From contig JAYKYS010000016.1 in assembly GCA_036924285.1 (NCBI GenBank), positions 7,068,001-7,132,000 on the forward strand: a stretch of DNA of 64,000 nt, read 5' to 3'. The notes under the pieces were generated by a model, which was not told where the DNA came from, did no database searches, and was given only the letters and a program-made list of their open reading frames with translations. Below are positions 38,311-47,497 of this stretch, one piece after another (positions within the stretch are counted from its first letter, which is position 1; every line of letters begins with the position of its first letter). Both the position numbers and the translations under genes were made by a program. The stretch comes from Asterella californica (lineage: Eukaryota; Streptophyta; Marchantiopsida; Marchantiales; Aytoniaceae).

Positions 38311-38482
38311 AGCCGTGCCTCAGAAGACGGAAGAAGCACCGGTCGACTCCGCTTCCCAGAAGACGCTTCTGTCTTCCGAAGCAGAAGCCGAAGCCGAGGA
38401 AGACGCAGCAGCAGCGACAGCAGAGCCAGCCAAGGACGATGAGGAGGAAGCCACCTCAGTGACACCCGAGGTAACTGCATGA
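38307..38482 (+). pseudogene. Element D ORF, C-terminal exon-like piece
   Basis: The frame reads AAVPQKTEEAPVDSASQKT, then an acidic alanine/glutamate run, ending EATSVTPEVTA and TGA at 38480-38482. It is in phase with the minus-strand frame that stops at 53287: both meet at the GCGG/CCGC duplication made by the Gy-A insertion. It therefore is the C-terminus of the protein whose N-terminal part is at 53287-55352. It lies on the opposite strand because of the inversion. The upstream open frame back to 38243 is LTR sequence. Confidence 0.8.
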
Positions 38483-39666
38483 CTTTCTAGCTTATCAGAA
38501 GCCGCGTTAGGAGCTCCGATAGGAGCAGATCAGGTAGAGATTGCCTCCATGCAATCTGAGTAGTTAGTAACTCCATTGACAATTTCAAATATAGTAGGAT
38601 CGAACATGCTATCTTAAGGGTGGCAGTTTTTCCATGTAAAATTAGTTAGGATACCATGTGGCAGCATAGGTAGCGTAGGAAGGGCAAGGTGGATGGCCAA
38701 TTCGGGCAGGGGAACCGCTTGCATGTGAGGTAGCAACCTCCTGTCAACGCCTCTCTCTCCCTGGTGGTCGTCTCCCCTGGTTCTCATGGCAGCGACATAA
38801 GTAGGATCGCAGAGTAGGAGATAGAGTTCTGCCTGTTCTGCCGGTTCTAAAACGTTCAGTAGTCGATTCTATGGTGCAGGCAGACTAGACACATTAGAGA
38901 GAAGACACATGATAGATAGTTCTTCGCACTACACCCGTTGTTGGAAACATACGAATAGTCTTGGAATAGGAAGGGTCTGCATACTCGTACCAGCAGTGGT
39001 TCGAAGATGTAGATAGAAATAGTGGACAGTCTAAGAACAGGGAACGACATCCTCGTGCAGTCCTGTTAGCTAGACTGGTGTGTCGAGGAGTAGACGCAAG
39101 AAGTAGAGGGAGTGAGCTTCCCAATGCCATTGTGACTTCTTCTCGGGGAATAGATTGTGGATTTGAGTGCAGAAGCTTTGTTCATGTCTTCTGGATGGTG
39201 GGTTCCTTGAATTCGCTCCCAATTGTGCATGGGAAGTGTTCTTCTTGAGTGGCGGTGACCGTCAGCAGTTGTGGAAGTGTAGCTTGACTCATTTAGTAGA
39301 GCACTTGGGATCTACGTACGAACGGTCTTATGGGTAAGAGATACCAAAAGACAGAGTAGTCAGAGCAGCGAAGTGAAGAAGAAAGAAGCCTTCTTCCCGC
39401 AACAGAAGACGACATCCTCGAGTAGAAGACGGTGCAACAGTACTCACGTTTGTTGTCTTCCTCCCCAAACTATTACAAGCAAGGATGGCTTGTTAATCAG
39501 GATCCGGACTAGAAGCCTGTCGGAATCTTAATTTACTCTTTCCATCTTGTTTTCTCTTGTTTGGATTTTCTTATCTTCCCCATCTTCTCCCATCTTCCCC
39601 ATCTTCTTACCTTCTTCTAGTGAGCTTCCGAGACTTCTATTGAGCTTCCGTGAAGATGAATGTCGT
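38483..39666. other. Element D 3' non-coding region
   Basis: Follows the ORF stop and leads to the element terminus. No gene. The last 180 bp (about 39480-39660) are the inverted AG-rich tract found after the terminal block in the other copies, with many CATCTTCC-type repeats. Minus-strand frames at 38856-39130 show no domain. Confidence 0.5.
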
Positions 39667-40169
39667 TGTAGTGCTGCAGGAAGATCATTTCCGTAAGCAG
39701 AAGCCTGGGAAGGCTACAGGGGGCATACACCATGTGATCAATCTAACCCGTTGGAATGTGAGTGTGAGAATAAGGTGTAACGACCGGTACTAGTCGACTT
39801 CTGCGAAGCAGGACAGCCTTCTGGAGGTGTGAGAAGACGAGCTGAACCCCCAGAAGACGAAAATCGCTTCGGGAAGACAGTATAGAGAAGACCGGAAGAA
39901 GCAACCTGGAGACAGGAAGATCGTCTTCCCGAGCTTCCCTGTGAATAATTATGTGATATTTTAGTTGATAGTTGTTTGTCTAGTTCCAGAGCACCAGGTG
40001 GCGTGTCTGGAAGATGTGTGGTTTTGTGAGAAGACGGGATTCTTAAGCAAAACCCGTGTGTTTGTGTGTTTGAACAGATCCTAGAACTTAGAGCAGCGAT
40101 TATTTACGTAAATCCTCTATGGGAACGATATCTTGTAATGGGCAAAAGGAGTAATCTTGCGTCACTACA
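39667..40169 (+). mobile_element. Element D terminal block (3' end in ORF sense)
   Basis: Runs from TGTAGTGCTGCAGG (39667) to GTCACTACA (40169). Reverse-complemented it matches the blocks at 27695-28199 and 28507-28866. The outer boundary at 40169 touches copia sequence (CGGTTCATC), and the five bases there (CGGTT, i.e. AACCG on the copia sense strand) recur at 57365-57369 beside the other end of the element. Confidence 0.75.
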
Positions 40170-40989
40170 CGGTTCATCAAATACACCGCACATGAAACAA
40201 CTTCTGCCCAGTAAGGTCTAGGTATGGTCTTCTCGTTCAACATCGCACGAGCAGCTTCTGTTATGTGTCGATTCTTGCGCTCCGCAACCCCGTTCTGCTG
40301 CGGACTGTAACTGCAAGTCTTCTGGCGTCAAATACCATGCTCACGCAGATATTATCGAACTCTCCAGAAAGGAACTCGTCTCCTCCATCAGATCTCAAAC
40401 AGAGGATAGATACTCCAAATTGTTTCTCCACCAACTTGCAGAAAGTCTGGATTAGTACTTCGGCAGAGGACTTGTTTCTCAACAAATAGATCCAAGTATA
40501 ACGCGAATGATCATCAATGAACGACACGAAGTACTGGAAACTGGTCATACTTGGTTGAGAAGCAGTCCATACATCAGTGTGAACAAGCTCCAGAAGCTTG
40601 TTTGCTCTACTACCTGATCCTTTAAAGGGCTATCTAGCTTGCTTGTCGAATTGACATGCTACACAGACTTCAGTGGGCTCACTGGATTCGAATTTGGGCA
40701 GACCTGTAACCAGGTCAGAACTCGGAAGGCTTTTCAGTCTCTGAAAGTTCATGTGCCCAATTCGTTTGTGTCAGATGTCAATGTCAGACACTACTGGACC
40801 ACTCTGTCCATACACGGCAGCTTGTAACTTAGCCGCAGATGCATCTAGTTTAAACAGCCTATCACTCTTGATACCTCGAGCTATGACAATGCCATTCGAA
40901 TCTTCAATAAAGCATCCATCTTTATTGAAGCGCACTTGCAGACCCTGCTCTATCAACTGTCCTACAGATAACAAGTTTCTAGTCAACGT
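40170..40989 (-). pseudogene. Old copia copy O, first half (GAG-pre-integrase and integrase)
   Basis: Minus-strand copy of Cop-1 48655-49479. It contains RNLLSVGQLIEQGLQVRF, DIDIWHK-type GAG-pre-integrase sequence, the integrase core (FVSFIDDHSRYTWIYLLRNK, LRSDGGDEFLSGEFD) and QQNGVAERKNRHIAEAAR. Frameshifts break it (a lost CAG-type codon near 40460, others near 40345 and 40620). The catalytic glutamate codon (CTC on +, 40280-40282) is intact here, unlike in Cop-1. One end is cut by element D (40169), the other by the Gy-B LTR (40990). Its continuation is at 57365. Confidence 0.85.
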
Positions 40990-42315
40990 TGTCGTGTTGA
41001 GAGTTTTCCTTGGGAAGGGCGAACCTTCTGGCTGTGATATGCGCTTGAAGGTTGTGTTCAGTCTACTTAAGGAAGCACTAGGCTCCTTGCTGTGGCTGGT
41101 TTGCTCAAAGGATAGGCTTCAGGTTACAAGGTGGTACTGAAAAACGCTCATACAAGTCTCTTGGCTCTTCTGATATGTTCAAGAAGCAAAGTTCAGGCTT
41201 AACTAGCAACGATAAGATCTGACGGATCTGATCGAACTTTGTCACTCAAGATTGAGAAATATGTGAAGGTTTAGACTTCAGAACTTCTCCTACATGTCAA
41301 TGAGGTCCTACTGGATACACATACGAAGTTTCAGCTTGAGATCAATTCAGAGCACCAATATATGAGTAGAACTTTCTGAGCAGAGAAATTATGATAATTT
41401 CTGATACCCAGCCAGCTATTTCGACCTATAACAGGAGATTGGCTCGATCAATTTCAAAGTTTCTTACAAGATTTGCAGTACACAGCTTGCTGAACACTCC
41501 TGTGAAGTTGGATCTCCTGATTGTACACAGAACTCCAGATTTCGTTCTCTGAAGTTGCTGCTCTAGATTGCGAGCTTTACAGACCCCCTCAGCTTCAACG
41601 GCCGCCCTGAATTACTCAGTAACTCAAATCACTTGAAACTTTTTTGACAGTCGTAGCCCGGCTGACAGTGAACGCAACCACGAAGGTTTGAAGCAATTTC
41701 CTCAATTCTGCTGCAATTGACACTCAAAACTCCAAAATCAACAAAAGTGATGTAGTTTTGGCACAATCCGAACTTCAATTGGGCATAACTCGTTGTTTAT
41801 TGATCCAAATCGATCAAGAATTTCACTGACAGTGCTTGGCTCGACGAGCTCTATCTCCCTGTGCTCTCAGATTTTGCAGTGTTCTCACCAATTGCTCAAA
41901 ATCCTCTTTAGAGCTCTGTTTCTGAAGTTAGAGTTACACAAAAGACAAAAATGAACCAATGAGAATTCATACTCCATTTGGTTGTCCTTTTGTGCCTTAA
42001 ACCATATAGCAACTTAACTACACTCATAGGCTACCACGTCAAGTCCCCTAGAGTGCCAGCGTAAAACCTAAACTAGCTAAAACGACACGCAGCCCTGAAA
42101 ATAACTTGAAATCAGCTAGGAAGCGTGCATGGGCGACACGCAAATACAACCCATGAGCTTAAATCCTATCGACATGGTAATCAACCTACTAAGACTCAAA
42201 AATATATAACATCTTCCAAAAATGGACTTCTCTGAGGTCTTAACTTCACTCAGAGAGACTAACGCCTGACAGAGAAGTGAATCATTTACTATGAGAAATG
42301 ATTCACATCACGACA
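40990..42315 (-). mobile_element. 3' LTR of gypsy element Gy-B
   Basis: A 1326-bp LTR on the minus strand: starts TGTCGTGATGTGAATCATTT at 42315 and ends CAACACGACA at 40990. The end pair TGTCGTG/CACGACA matches Gy-A and LTR-C. The purine tract 42316-42326 lies immediately before its start. The outer flank on the copia side is ACGT (40986-40989). The ATGT before the 5' LTR (31526-31529) would be its duplicate with one CpG-to-TpG change. Confidence 0.85.
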
Positions 42316-42326
42316 TCCACCCCCTC
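42316..42326 (-). promoter_or_regulatory. Gy-B polypurine tract
   Basis: GGAGGGGGTGGA on the minus strand abuts the 3' LTR start. Gy-A has the same tract (AGAGGGGGTGGA, 45893-45904) at the equivalent place. This is the plus-strand primer site in LTR retrotransposons. Confidence 0.75.
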
Positions 42327-42393
42327 CAAACCTGCACATCCTCCGGCATGTGCCTACTTGTTCAATCTTCTGCTTGTTCTTATTCATCATTCA

Positions 42394-43540
42394 TCATTCA
42401 TTCACCTCAGTCTCTTCAAACACTAGGACATCTTCGTCTCTTGTTGTCCTCTGCTTTGACTCCAGAAAGTTGAATAACTCAACTGACCCTCCGCGTCTTT
42501 TGAACAATTTCACACGTTTGTCAGCCACAGATAGCTTCAAAGGAGTACCATCCAACTCACGTAAACTATAGGTGGCATTCTCATACACATCTAGCACAAC
42601 ATAAGGCTCGAACCATCTTCGAGAGAACTTACAAAGTGTAGAATGCTGATTCTCCAACGTGCTATCATATACCAGAACCCAATCACCAACATGTATTGGC
42701 TTCGGTCGTAGTCGGTGAGTCTTGTCAAAACGTTTCTTGTTTCTGACTCGAGCTTCCTTCAGCCTCTTCTGCGCATCAGCAAGATCCTCCTCCCTTCGCT
42801 CCAACTGCCTAATATGTAAAGCAAGGAATCAAGCACGATCTATACCATCTTCTCACAGTAGCGTAGCCCATGTAGGAAAGTACTCCTCAGCAGGCATGAT
42901 TGGTTTCTGCCCCAGCATAAGCTCAACTAGCATATAGCCAGTCGTAGTACTGTGTGTAGTTCTATCAGCCCACAAAGCAAATGGAAGTAGTCTCGGCCAT
43001 TCTCTAGGCTTACCATCGCATGCTTTCACTAAAGCATGAACAATAGAAGGGTGTCCTCTTTCACTCTTACCGATGCCTTATGGATTCATAGCAGTAGTAA
43101 GTCGAAGCTTTACTCCATAACGAGCAAAAAATTCCTTCACTTCAGCGCCTCTCAACTCGCCTCTATCTGCACGTAATCTCCCAACCTATCCATAACGACA
43201 GATGATATCTTCAAGCACGAACCTGCAGATATTCTCTGTAGTCTTCGTCCGTAGTGCTCGTCCCTCCACATAGTTGGAGAGATCCTCTCGAGCCAACACC
43301 AAGTAACGCATCCCCCATAACCCCGGTGGCATCATCACAAGATCGAGAACCCATTGAAAATGAATACTAGGTGGATAAGTAGGTACAAACCCATCTCTGT
43401 AACGGACTTTAGAGTAGAACTGGCAGTGCAGACACGATCCAACAAAGTCCACCACGTCTTGATACAAACCCTTCCACCAGTAACGCTCCTTCATCTTCGT
43501 GTATGTAGCTCAGACTCCACGGTGTCTAGCCCAGATCAGA
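42394..43540 (-). pseudogene. Gy-B integrase region
   Basis: Minus-strand reading gives ATYTKMKERYWWKGLYQDVV and CLHCQ (zinc-binding HHCC region), WVLDLVMMPPGLWGMRYLVL (core, first Asp), ADRGEL (second Asp), KSERGHPSIVHALVKACDG (catalytic Glu region), and the C-terminal HRLRPKPIHVGDWVLVYDS. At least four in-frame stops interrupt it (for example near 43510, 43184 and 43080), so no integrase can be made. It starts abruptly at about 43540 (IWARHRGV), exactly where the plus-strand Gy-B pol fragment at 33467 leaves off: the two are one gene split by the inversion. Confidence 0.85.
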
Positions 43541-44724
43541 GGGGGTGTCGGCGATACGTCACTGATCACATCGCAGACTGTGAGAAGATCCTATCTCGAC
43601 TTGAGGAAGTTCATCTTACGTTGTCAGGTGCGAAGTCTACTTTTGGGATTAGAGAGGTTTTGATCGTTGGTCATTTGTGTGGATCGTTTGGTCGGAAGCC
43701 AGATCCGAACAAAGTGGATGCGATTGGAAGGATGAAGGAGGTTTGCAACTCGCTGACAGAAGTAAGAAGATTTTTGGGTGCTTGTGTATTCTACCACATT
43801 TGGATTCCTCATTATGCGCATGTGGCGGATCCGTTGTATGGATTGTTGCGTAAGGGTCATAAGTTCAGATGGGAGGAAGAGCATACTGATGCGGTAAGGA
43901 AGCTGAAGTCTTTACTATCATCTCCTCCAGTTCTGGGAAGGATTGATTACAAGGGTGCTAGGCCGGTGGTTCTTACTGTGGATAGAAGTTCAGTTGCAAT
44001 TGGATGGGCAGTCGGACAGGATGATGAGGATGGAGAAAGGTTTGCGGTTAGGTTCGGAGCGAAGGTGTTAAGTGCTCGACAACGTGCTTACCCGCAAGTG
44101 AAGAGGGAACTGTGGGGTATTGTTTCAGCTATGAAAACTGAGAAAGAGTATTTGATTGGAGCAGTAGTGGTGGTTGAAACTGATTGCTTGCCTTTGTTAG
44201 GGATGATCATGAATTGTTCAACTCCTGATATTGCGATGTTACGATGGATCGCATATATCAAGTCGTTGAACTCGGAGTTTAGACATATCGCAGGGAAAGA
44301 TAATCCGATGACGGATATGTTATCTCGAGCTCGGTATGATGGGGAGGATGAGATGGTAGAAGACATTGACGACGTGGGTACAGAGTTCTATTCGATTGCA
44401 CAGACAGGAAGAGAAGATGAGTTGTTTGTTGAAGGGTTGTATGATGGTGATTTACTTGATATCGGGAGGTACCTTAGTACGATGGTTAAGCAGACAGGTT
44501 GGACGGATGAGAGGTTTCGGCGAGTTCGAAAGAAGGCCTACAACTTCATGTTGCAAGATGGGTTTCTTTGGAAGCGACCGAAGCAGAAAGGTGAGGTACC
44601 GCTACGGATGATTTGCAACAAGGAAGATCAGCAGAAGTTGCTCAAGGCGTTCCAAGAGAGTCTTTGGGCTGGACATCGAGGGATTTGGGCAACTTTTACA
44701 AAGATGAAAGAACGATATTGGTGA
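43541..44724 (+). pseudogene. Gy-A pol fragment: RT thumb/connection and RNase H
   Basis: Coding similarity starts at about 43545 with TDHIADCEKILSRLEEVHL, the thumb side of a gypsy reverse transcriptase. The fingers, palm and YxDD active site are missing. Next come HYAHVADPLYGLLRKGHKF, RNase H (VVLTVDRSSVAIGWAVGQ, AYPQVKRELWG, VETDCLPLLGM, HIAGKDNPMTDMLSR) and the start of the integrase zinc-binding region (HRGIWATFTKMKERYW). TGA at 44722-44724 replaces an expected tryptophan. The open frame upstream of 43541 (to 43354) is antisense Gy-B sequence across the inversion breakpoint, not part of this protein. Confidence 0.85.
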
Positions 44725-45829
44725 AAAAACATGTACAGGGATGTTGTATCTTTTGTGGAGTCTTGTTTGACATGTCAGATATATTCGAACATCCGACATC
44801 GTGACGGATTACATCCGACATCGTGACGGATTACATCCGACTTATCCGTTGGCAATCCACTTCAAGTGGGTGGTAGACTTGGTGATTATGCCGGTTGGAT
44901 TATGGCAGATGAGATACTTGGTACTTGCTAGAGAAGATCTTTCAAATCAAGTCGAGGGTAGGGCGCTTCGAATGAAGACAACTGAAGGGGTATGTAAATT
45001 TCTCTTGGAAGAGGTTGTTTGTCGATATGGATGTGTGGGAAAGATCACTGCAGATCGGGGAGAGTTAGATGCACATGAGGCTCGTGAATTCTTTGCAAGG
45101 TGTGGGGTGAGGTTATCACTGACAACTGCTTACAACCCCGAAGAGAATGTCAAGAGTGAACGTGGTCATCCACCCATTGTGAAGGCTTTGGTGAAGGCTT
45201 GCAACGGAAGGGTGCGCGAGTGGCCTCGACTCTTACCATTTGCGTTATGGGCAGATAGAACGACGCACAGCTCGGTGACAGGTTACATGCCAGTGGAACT
45301 CATTATAGGTCAGAAGCCTATCATGCCGATTGAAGAACATGTTCTGACATGGAGTGTGTTACCTTGGGAGGATAATTTGACTAGAGAAGAGCTTCTTGCT
45401 ATTCGAATTAGGCAGTTAGAGAGAAGACCAGAGGATATCCAAACTGCTTTGGATAGGCTACGAGAAGCACGGTTGAAGAACAAGATCAGATTTGATCAGC
45501 GACATCGTTTGAGACCCAGGGAAATCAAAGAAGGTGATTGGGTGTTAGTCTATGACAACAGTCTAGACAACCAGCATAGTGCACTCCGGAAGTTTTCCAG
45601 AAGATGGTTTGGTCCGTATGTGGTGAAGAAGGTTCATGACAACGAAACTTACGCCCTGCAAGAGTTGGATGGAACGAGCTTGAAGGTACCAGTGGCAGGT
45701 AAACGTGTCAAGATTTTAAAAAAGAGAGATGAGGAGGTCGATCTAGCAGATATCTTGACGGAGTTTCAGTTTGAGGATGAGGATTATGCAGAAGATCTTG
45801 AAGGTGATGTTGGTTACGATGGGAAGTAG
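44725..45829 (+). pseudogene. Gy-A integrase region
   Basis: Integrase inserts the cDNA into the host genome. The frame from about 44801 to 45829 gives WVVDLVIMPVGLWQMRYLVL (first Asp), TADRGELDAHEAREFFARCG (second Asp), NPEENVKSERGHPPIVKALV (catalytic Glu) and a C-terminal domain (HRLRPREIKEGDWVLVYDN, WFGPYVVKKVHDNETYAL) with an acidic tail ending at TAG 45827-45829. A 22-bp tandem duplication (about 44784-44827, unit ACATCGTGACGGATTACATC plus CG) shifts the frame between the zinc-binding region and the core. Together with the TGA at 44722 it separates this frame from RNase H. Confidence 0.85.
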
Positions 45830-45892
45830 GACGATAAGCCGGTCCACTCCTTGGTTGGTATCTCTGGTGCATACCGGAGGATGCACAGGTTC

Positions 45893-45904
45893 AGAGGGGG
45901 TGGA
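45893..45904 (+). promoter_or_regulatory. Gy-A polypurine tract
   Basis: AGAGGGGGTGGA lies directly before the 3' LTR start at 45905, the standard plus-strand priming site. Its sequence is shared with Gy-B at 42316-42326. Confidence 0.8.
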
Positions 45905-46577
45905 TGTCGTGTCGTGGACCGGCTCTTACTTGAAATTCAAACTTCGATGCTTGTCGCTCCAAAGACACTCATGAGGAATAAGCTAGGCCCCAGCTTACGG
46001 ATTTTTGGCACAATCTCAGATCTCCATTTTCATCGCATAGATGGGTAGAGCTCCTTGTCAGCTTTCCACAGGCACTTTGTCTACTTCGTTTGGACGCTTA
46101 GTGGAAAAGTTACAGGACTCGAAAGATGGAGAAAATAAGCTAGGCCCCAGCTTACGGGTTTTTGGCACCACTTCGGATCTTCGTTTTTATCGCACCAGTG
46201 GATAGAGCTCCTTGTCAGCTTTCCATAGGCACTTCATCTACTTCGTTTGGACGCCTAGTGGAGCAGTTACAGGACTCGAAAGATGGAGAAAACAAGCTAG
46301 GCCCCAGCTTACGGGCTTTTGACGCAACTTCGGATCTTCGCTTTCATCACATAGATGGGTAGAGCTCGCTGTCAGCTTTCCATGGACATCTTGTTTACTT
46401 CGTTTGGACATCCAGAGAAGAAGTTATGCGATTCGAAAGAAGGTAAAATCAAGCTAGACCCCTAGTTACTTGCTTCAGGCGTTATATCAAAGACGCAAGG
46501 GGCCTGCTTCTTATTATTGAGGGTTGAACTTCGTACGTACAGACTGTTGCAAGGGGGCTGCTTAAGGGGCTTGCTTG
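45905..46577 (+). mobile_element. 3' LTR of Gy-A, part before the Cop-1 insertion
   Basis: Starts TGTCGTGTCGTGGACCGGCT, the exact reverse complement of the start of the 5' LTR at 38306. It carries the 157-bp array. It is interrupted at 46577 by Cop-1 and resumes at 51956. The five bases GCTTG occur on both sides of Cop-1. The uninterrupted 5' LTR has GCTTG only once at this point (reverse complement around 37616-37620). Confidence 0.95.
46573..46577. repeat. Cop-1 target-site duplication, copy 1
   Basis: GCTTG, repeated at 51956-51960 on the far side of Cop-1. The empty site is visible in the Gy-A 5' LTR. Confidence 0.95.
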
Positions 46578-46806
46578 TGTTGATATAGTCCCAAGCTCTA
46601 GTAGATCGACGGCTATCATTAGCCGGAGTGGTTAGGGTTGTTAGAGTTAGTTAGAGGGCTAACCCACCATTAGGGTTTCCCTTGTTCTCACCTCCACTAT
46701 ATATACAGAGAGAGGCAAAGCCTCTCTCATCTCATTCCTATTTTACTTCCTTGTCTACTCGCTCTCTCTCTTCTTGGAGTGTCCTCGAAGTATCGATCTT
46801 TCTACA
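46578..46806 (+). repeat. Cop-1 5' LTR
   Basis: 229 bp, TGTTGATATAG...CTTTCTACA. Contains a TATA box (CTATATATAC, 46697-46706), followed 2 bp later by a perfect 9-bp hairpin (GAGAGAGGC, AAA loop, GCCTCTCTC; 46708-46728). That is where the R region and transcript start are expected. Confidence 0.95.
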
Positions 46807-46818
46807 TGGTATCAGAGC
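46807..46818 (+). promoter_or_regulatory. Cop-1 primer-binding site (initiator tRNA-Met)
   Basis: TGGTATCAGAGC directly follows the LTR and is complementary to the 3' end of plant initiator tRNA-Met, the usual primer of plant copia elements. Confidence 0.95.
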
Positions 46819-47178
46819 TGGTGAGAGCGTGTGTCCCTTGCTGATGAGCAAGATGGAGATTGGAGTACAGGAGAGAGCAGCCGGAGTTGTGCCTGATGTC
46901 GAGCACTATCCTGCTGATGCGTTCGGGTGAGACGAAACCGTTTCTTTCGTCACCAGAAACTTTGAACGCAATTTCGGAGGCTTAGACGATTTTTTCTCGC
47001 TGTTTTCTGTCGATCAGCCCTCATAAGGCTGTCTTGTTCAGAAGGTGCGAATTGTGTACTGGGCCAAGTTTCAGTCGATTTGGAGATTTCCAGCGGCAGA
47101 TTTTCAAACAGATCTTTTTCGACCAAAACGAAAGTTTTAGGACTTGAGTCCAAAACTAATCCTGTTTCGAATAAGGGT

Positions 47179-47223
47179 GGGTTTAGGGTTTAGGGTTTAC
47201 CCTAAACCCTAAACCCTAAACCC
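47179..47223. repeat. Telomeric-repeat palindrome in the Cop-1 leader
   Basis: GGGTTTAGGGTTTAGGG (47179-47195), a TTTA loop, then CCCTAAACCCTAAACCC (47200-47216) and one more TAAACCC. This is a perfect 17-bp stem made of Arabidopsis-type telomere repeats in head-to-head orientation. It lies between the primer site and gag. Confidence 0.95.
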
Positions 47224-47497
47224 TTCTGAAAATTTCAAGGGGTCGCAAGCCCATTTTCGACCTCATTTGGTCTAGTTTCGACCTTTCTTGGTGTGTTCTT
47301 TCGACGTTTCCGTCGTGTTTTGTACACCTATAGTTCGCGCACAGGTTCTTTTCTCGTTGTCGTTGCAGGAGGAGTTCGCGGAGTCGCCTCGCCGTGACTT
47401 GTGACAACTCTTGATCGCGCGGTGGGGAGAGACGAGTTTCGTGCAGTTTCTGGGAGGTTTTTCGCGTACAGAACAGTGCAATTTCGACATTGCAGCT

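Noticed and set aside
43354..43540. N-terminal part of the 456-codon plus-strand frame
   Set aside because: This stretch is antisense Gy-B integrase sequence fused to Gy-A pol by the inversion; it is not a real protein start.
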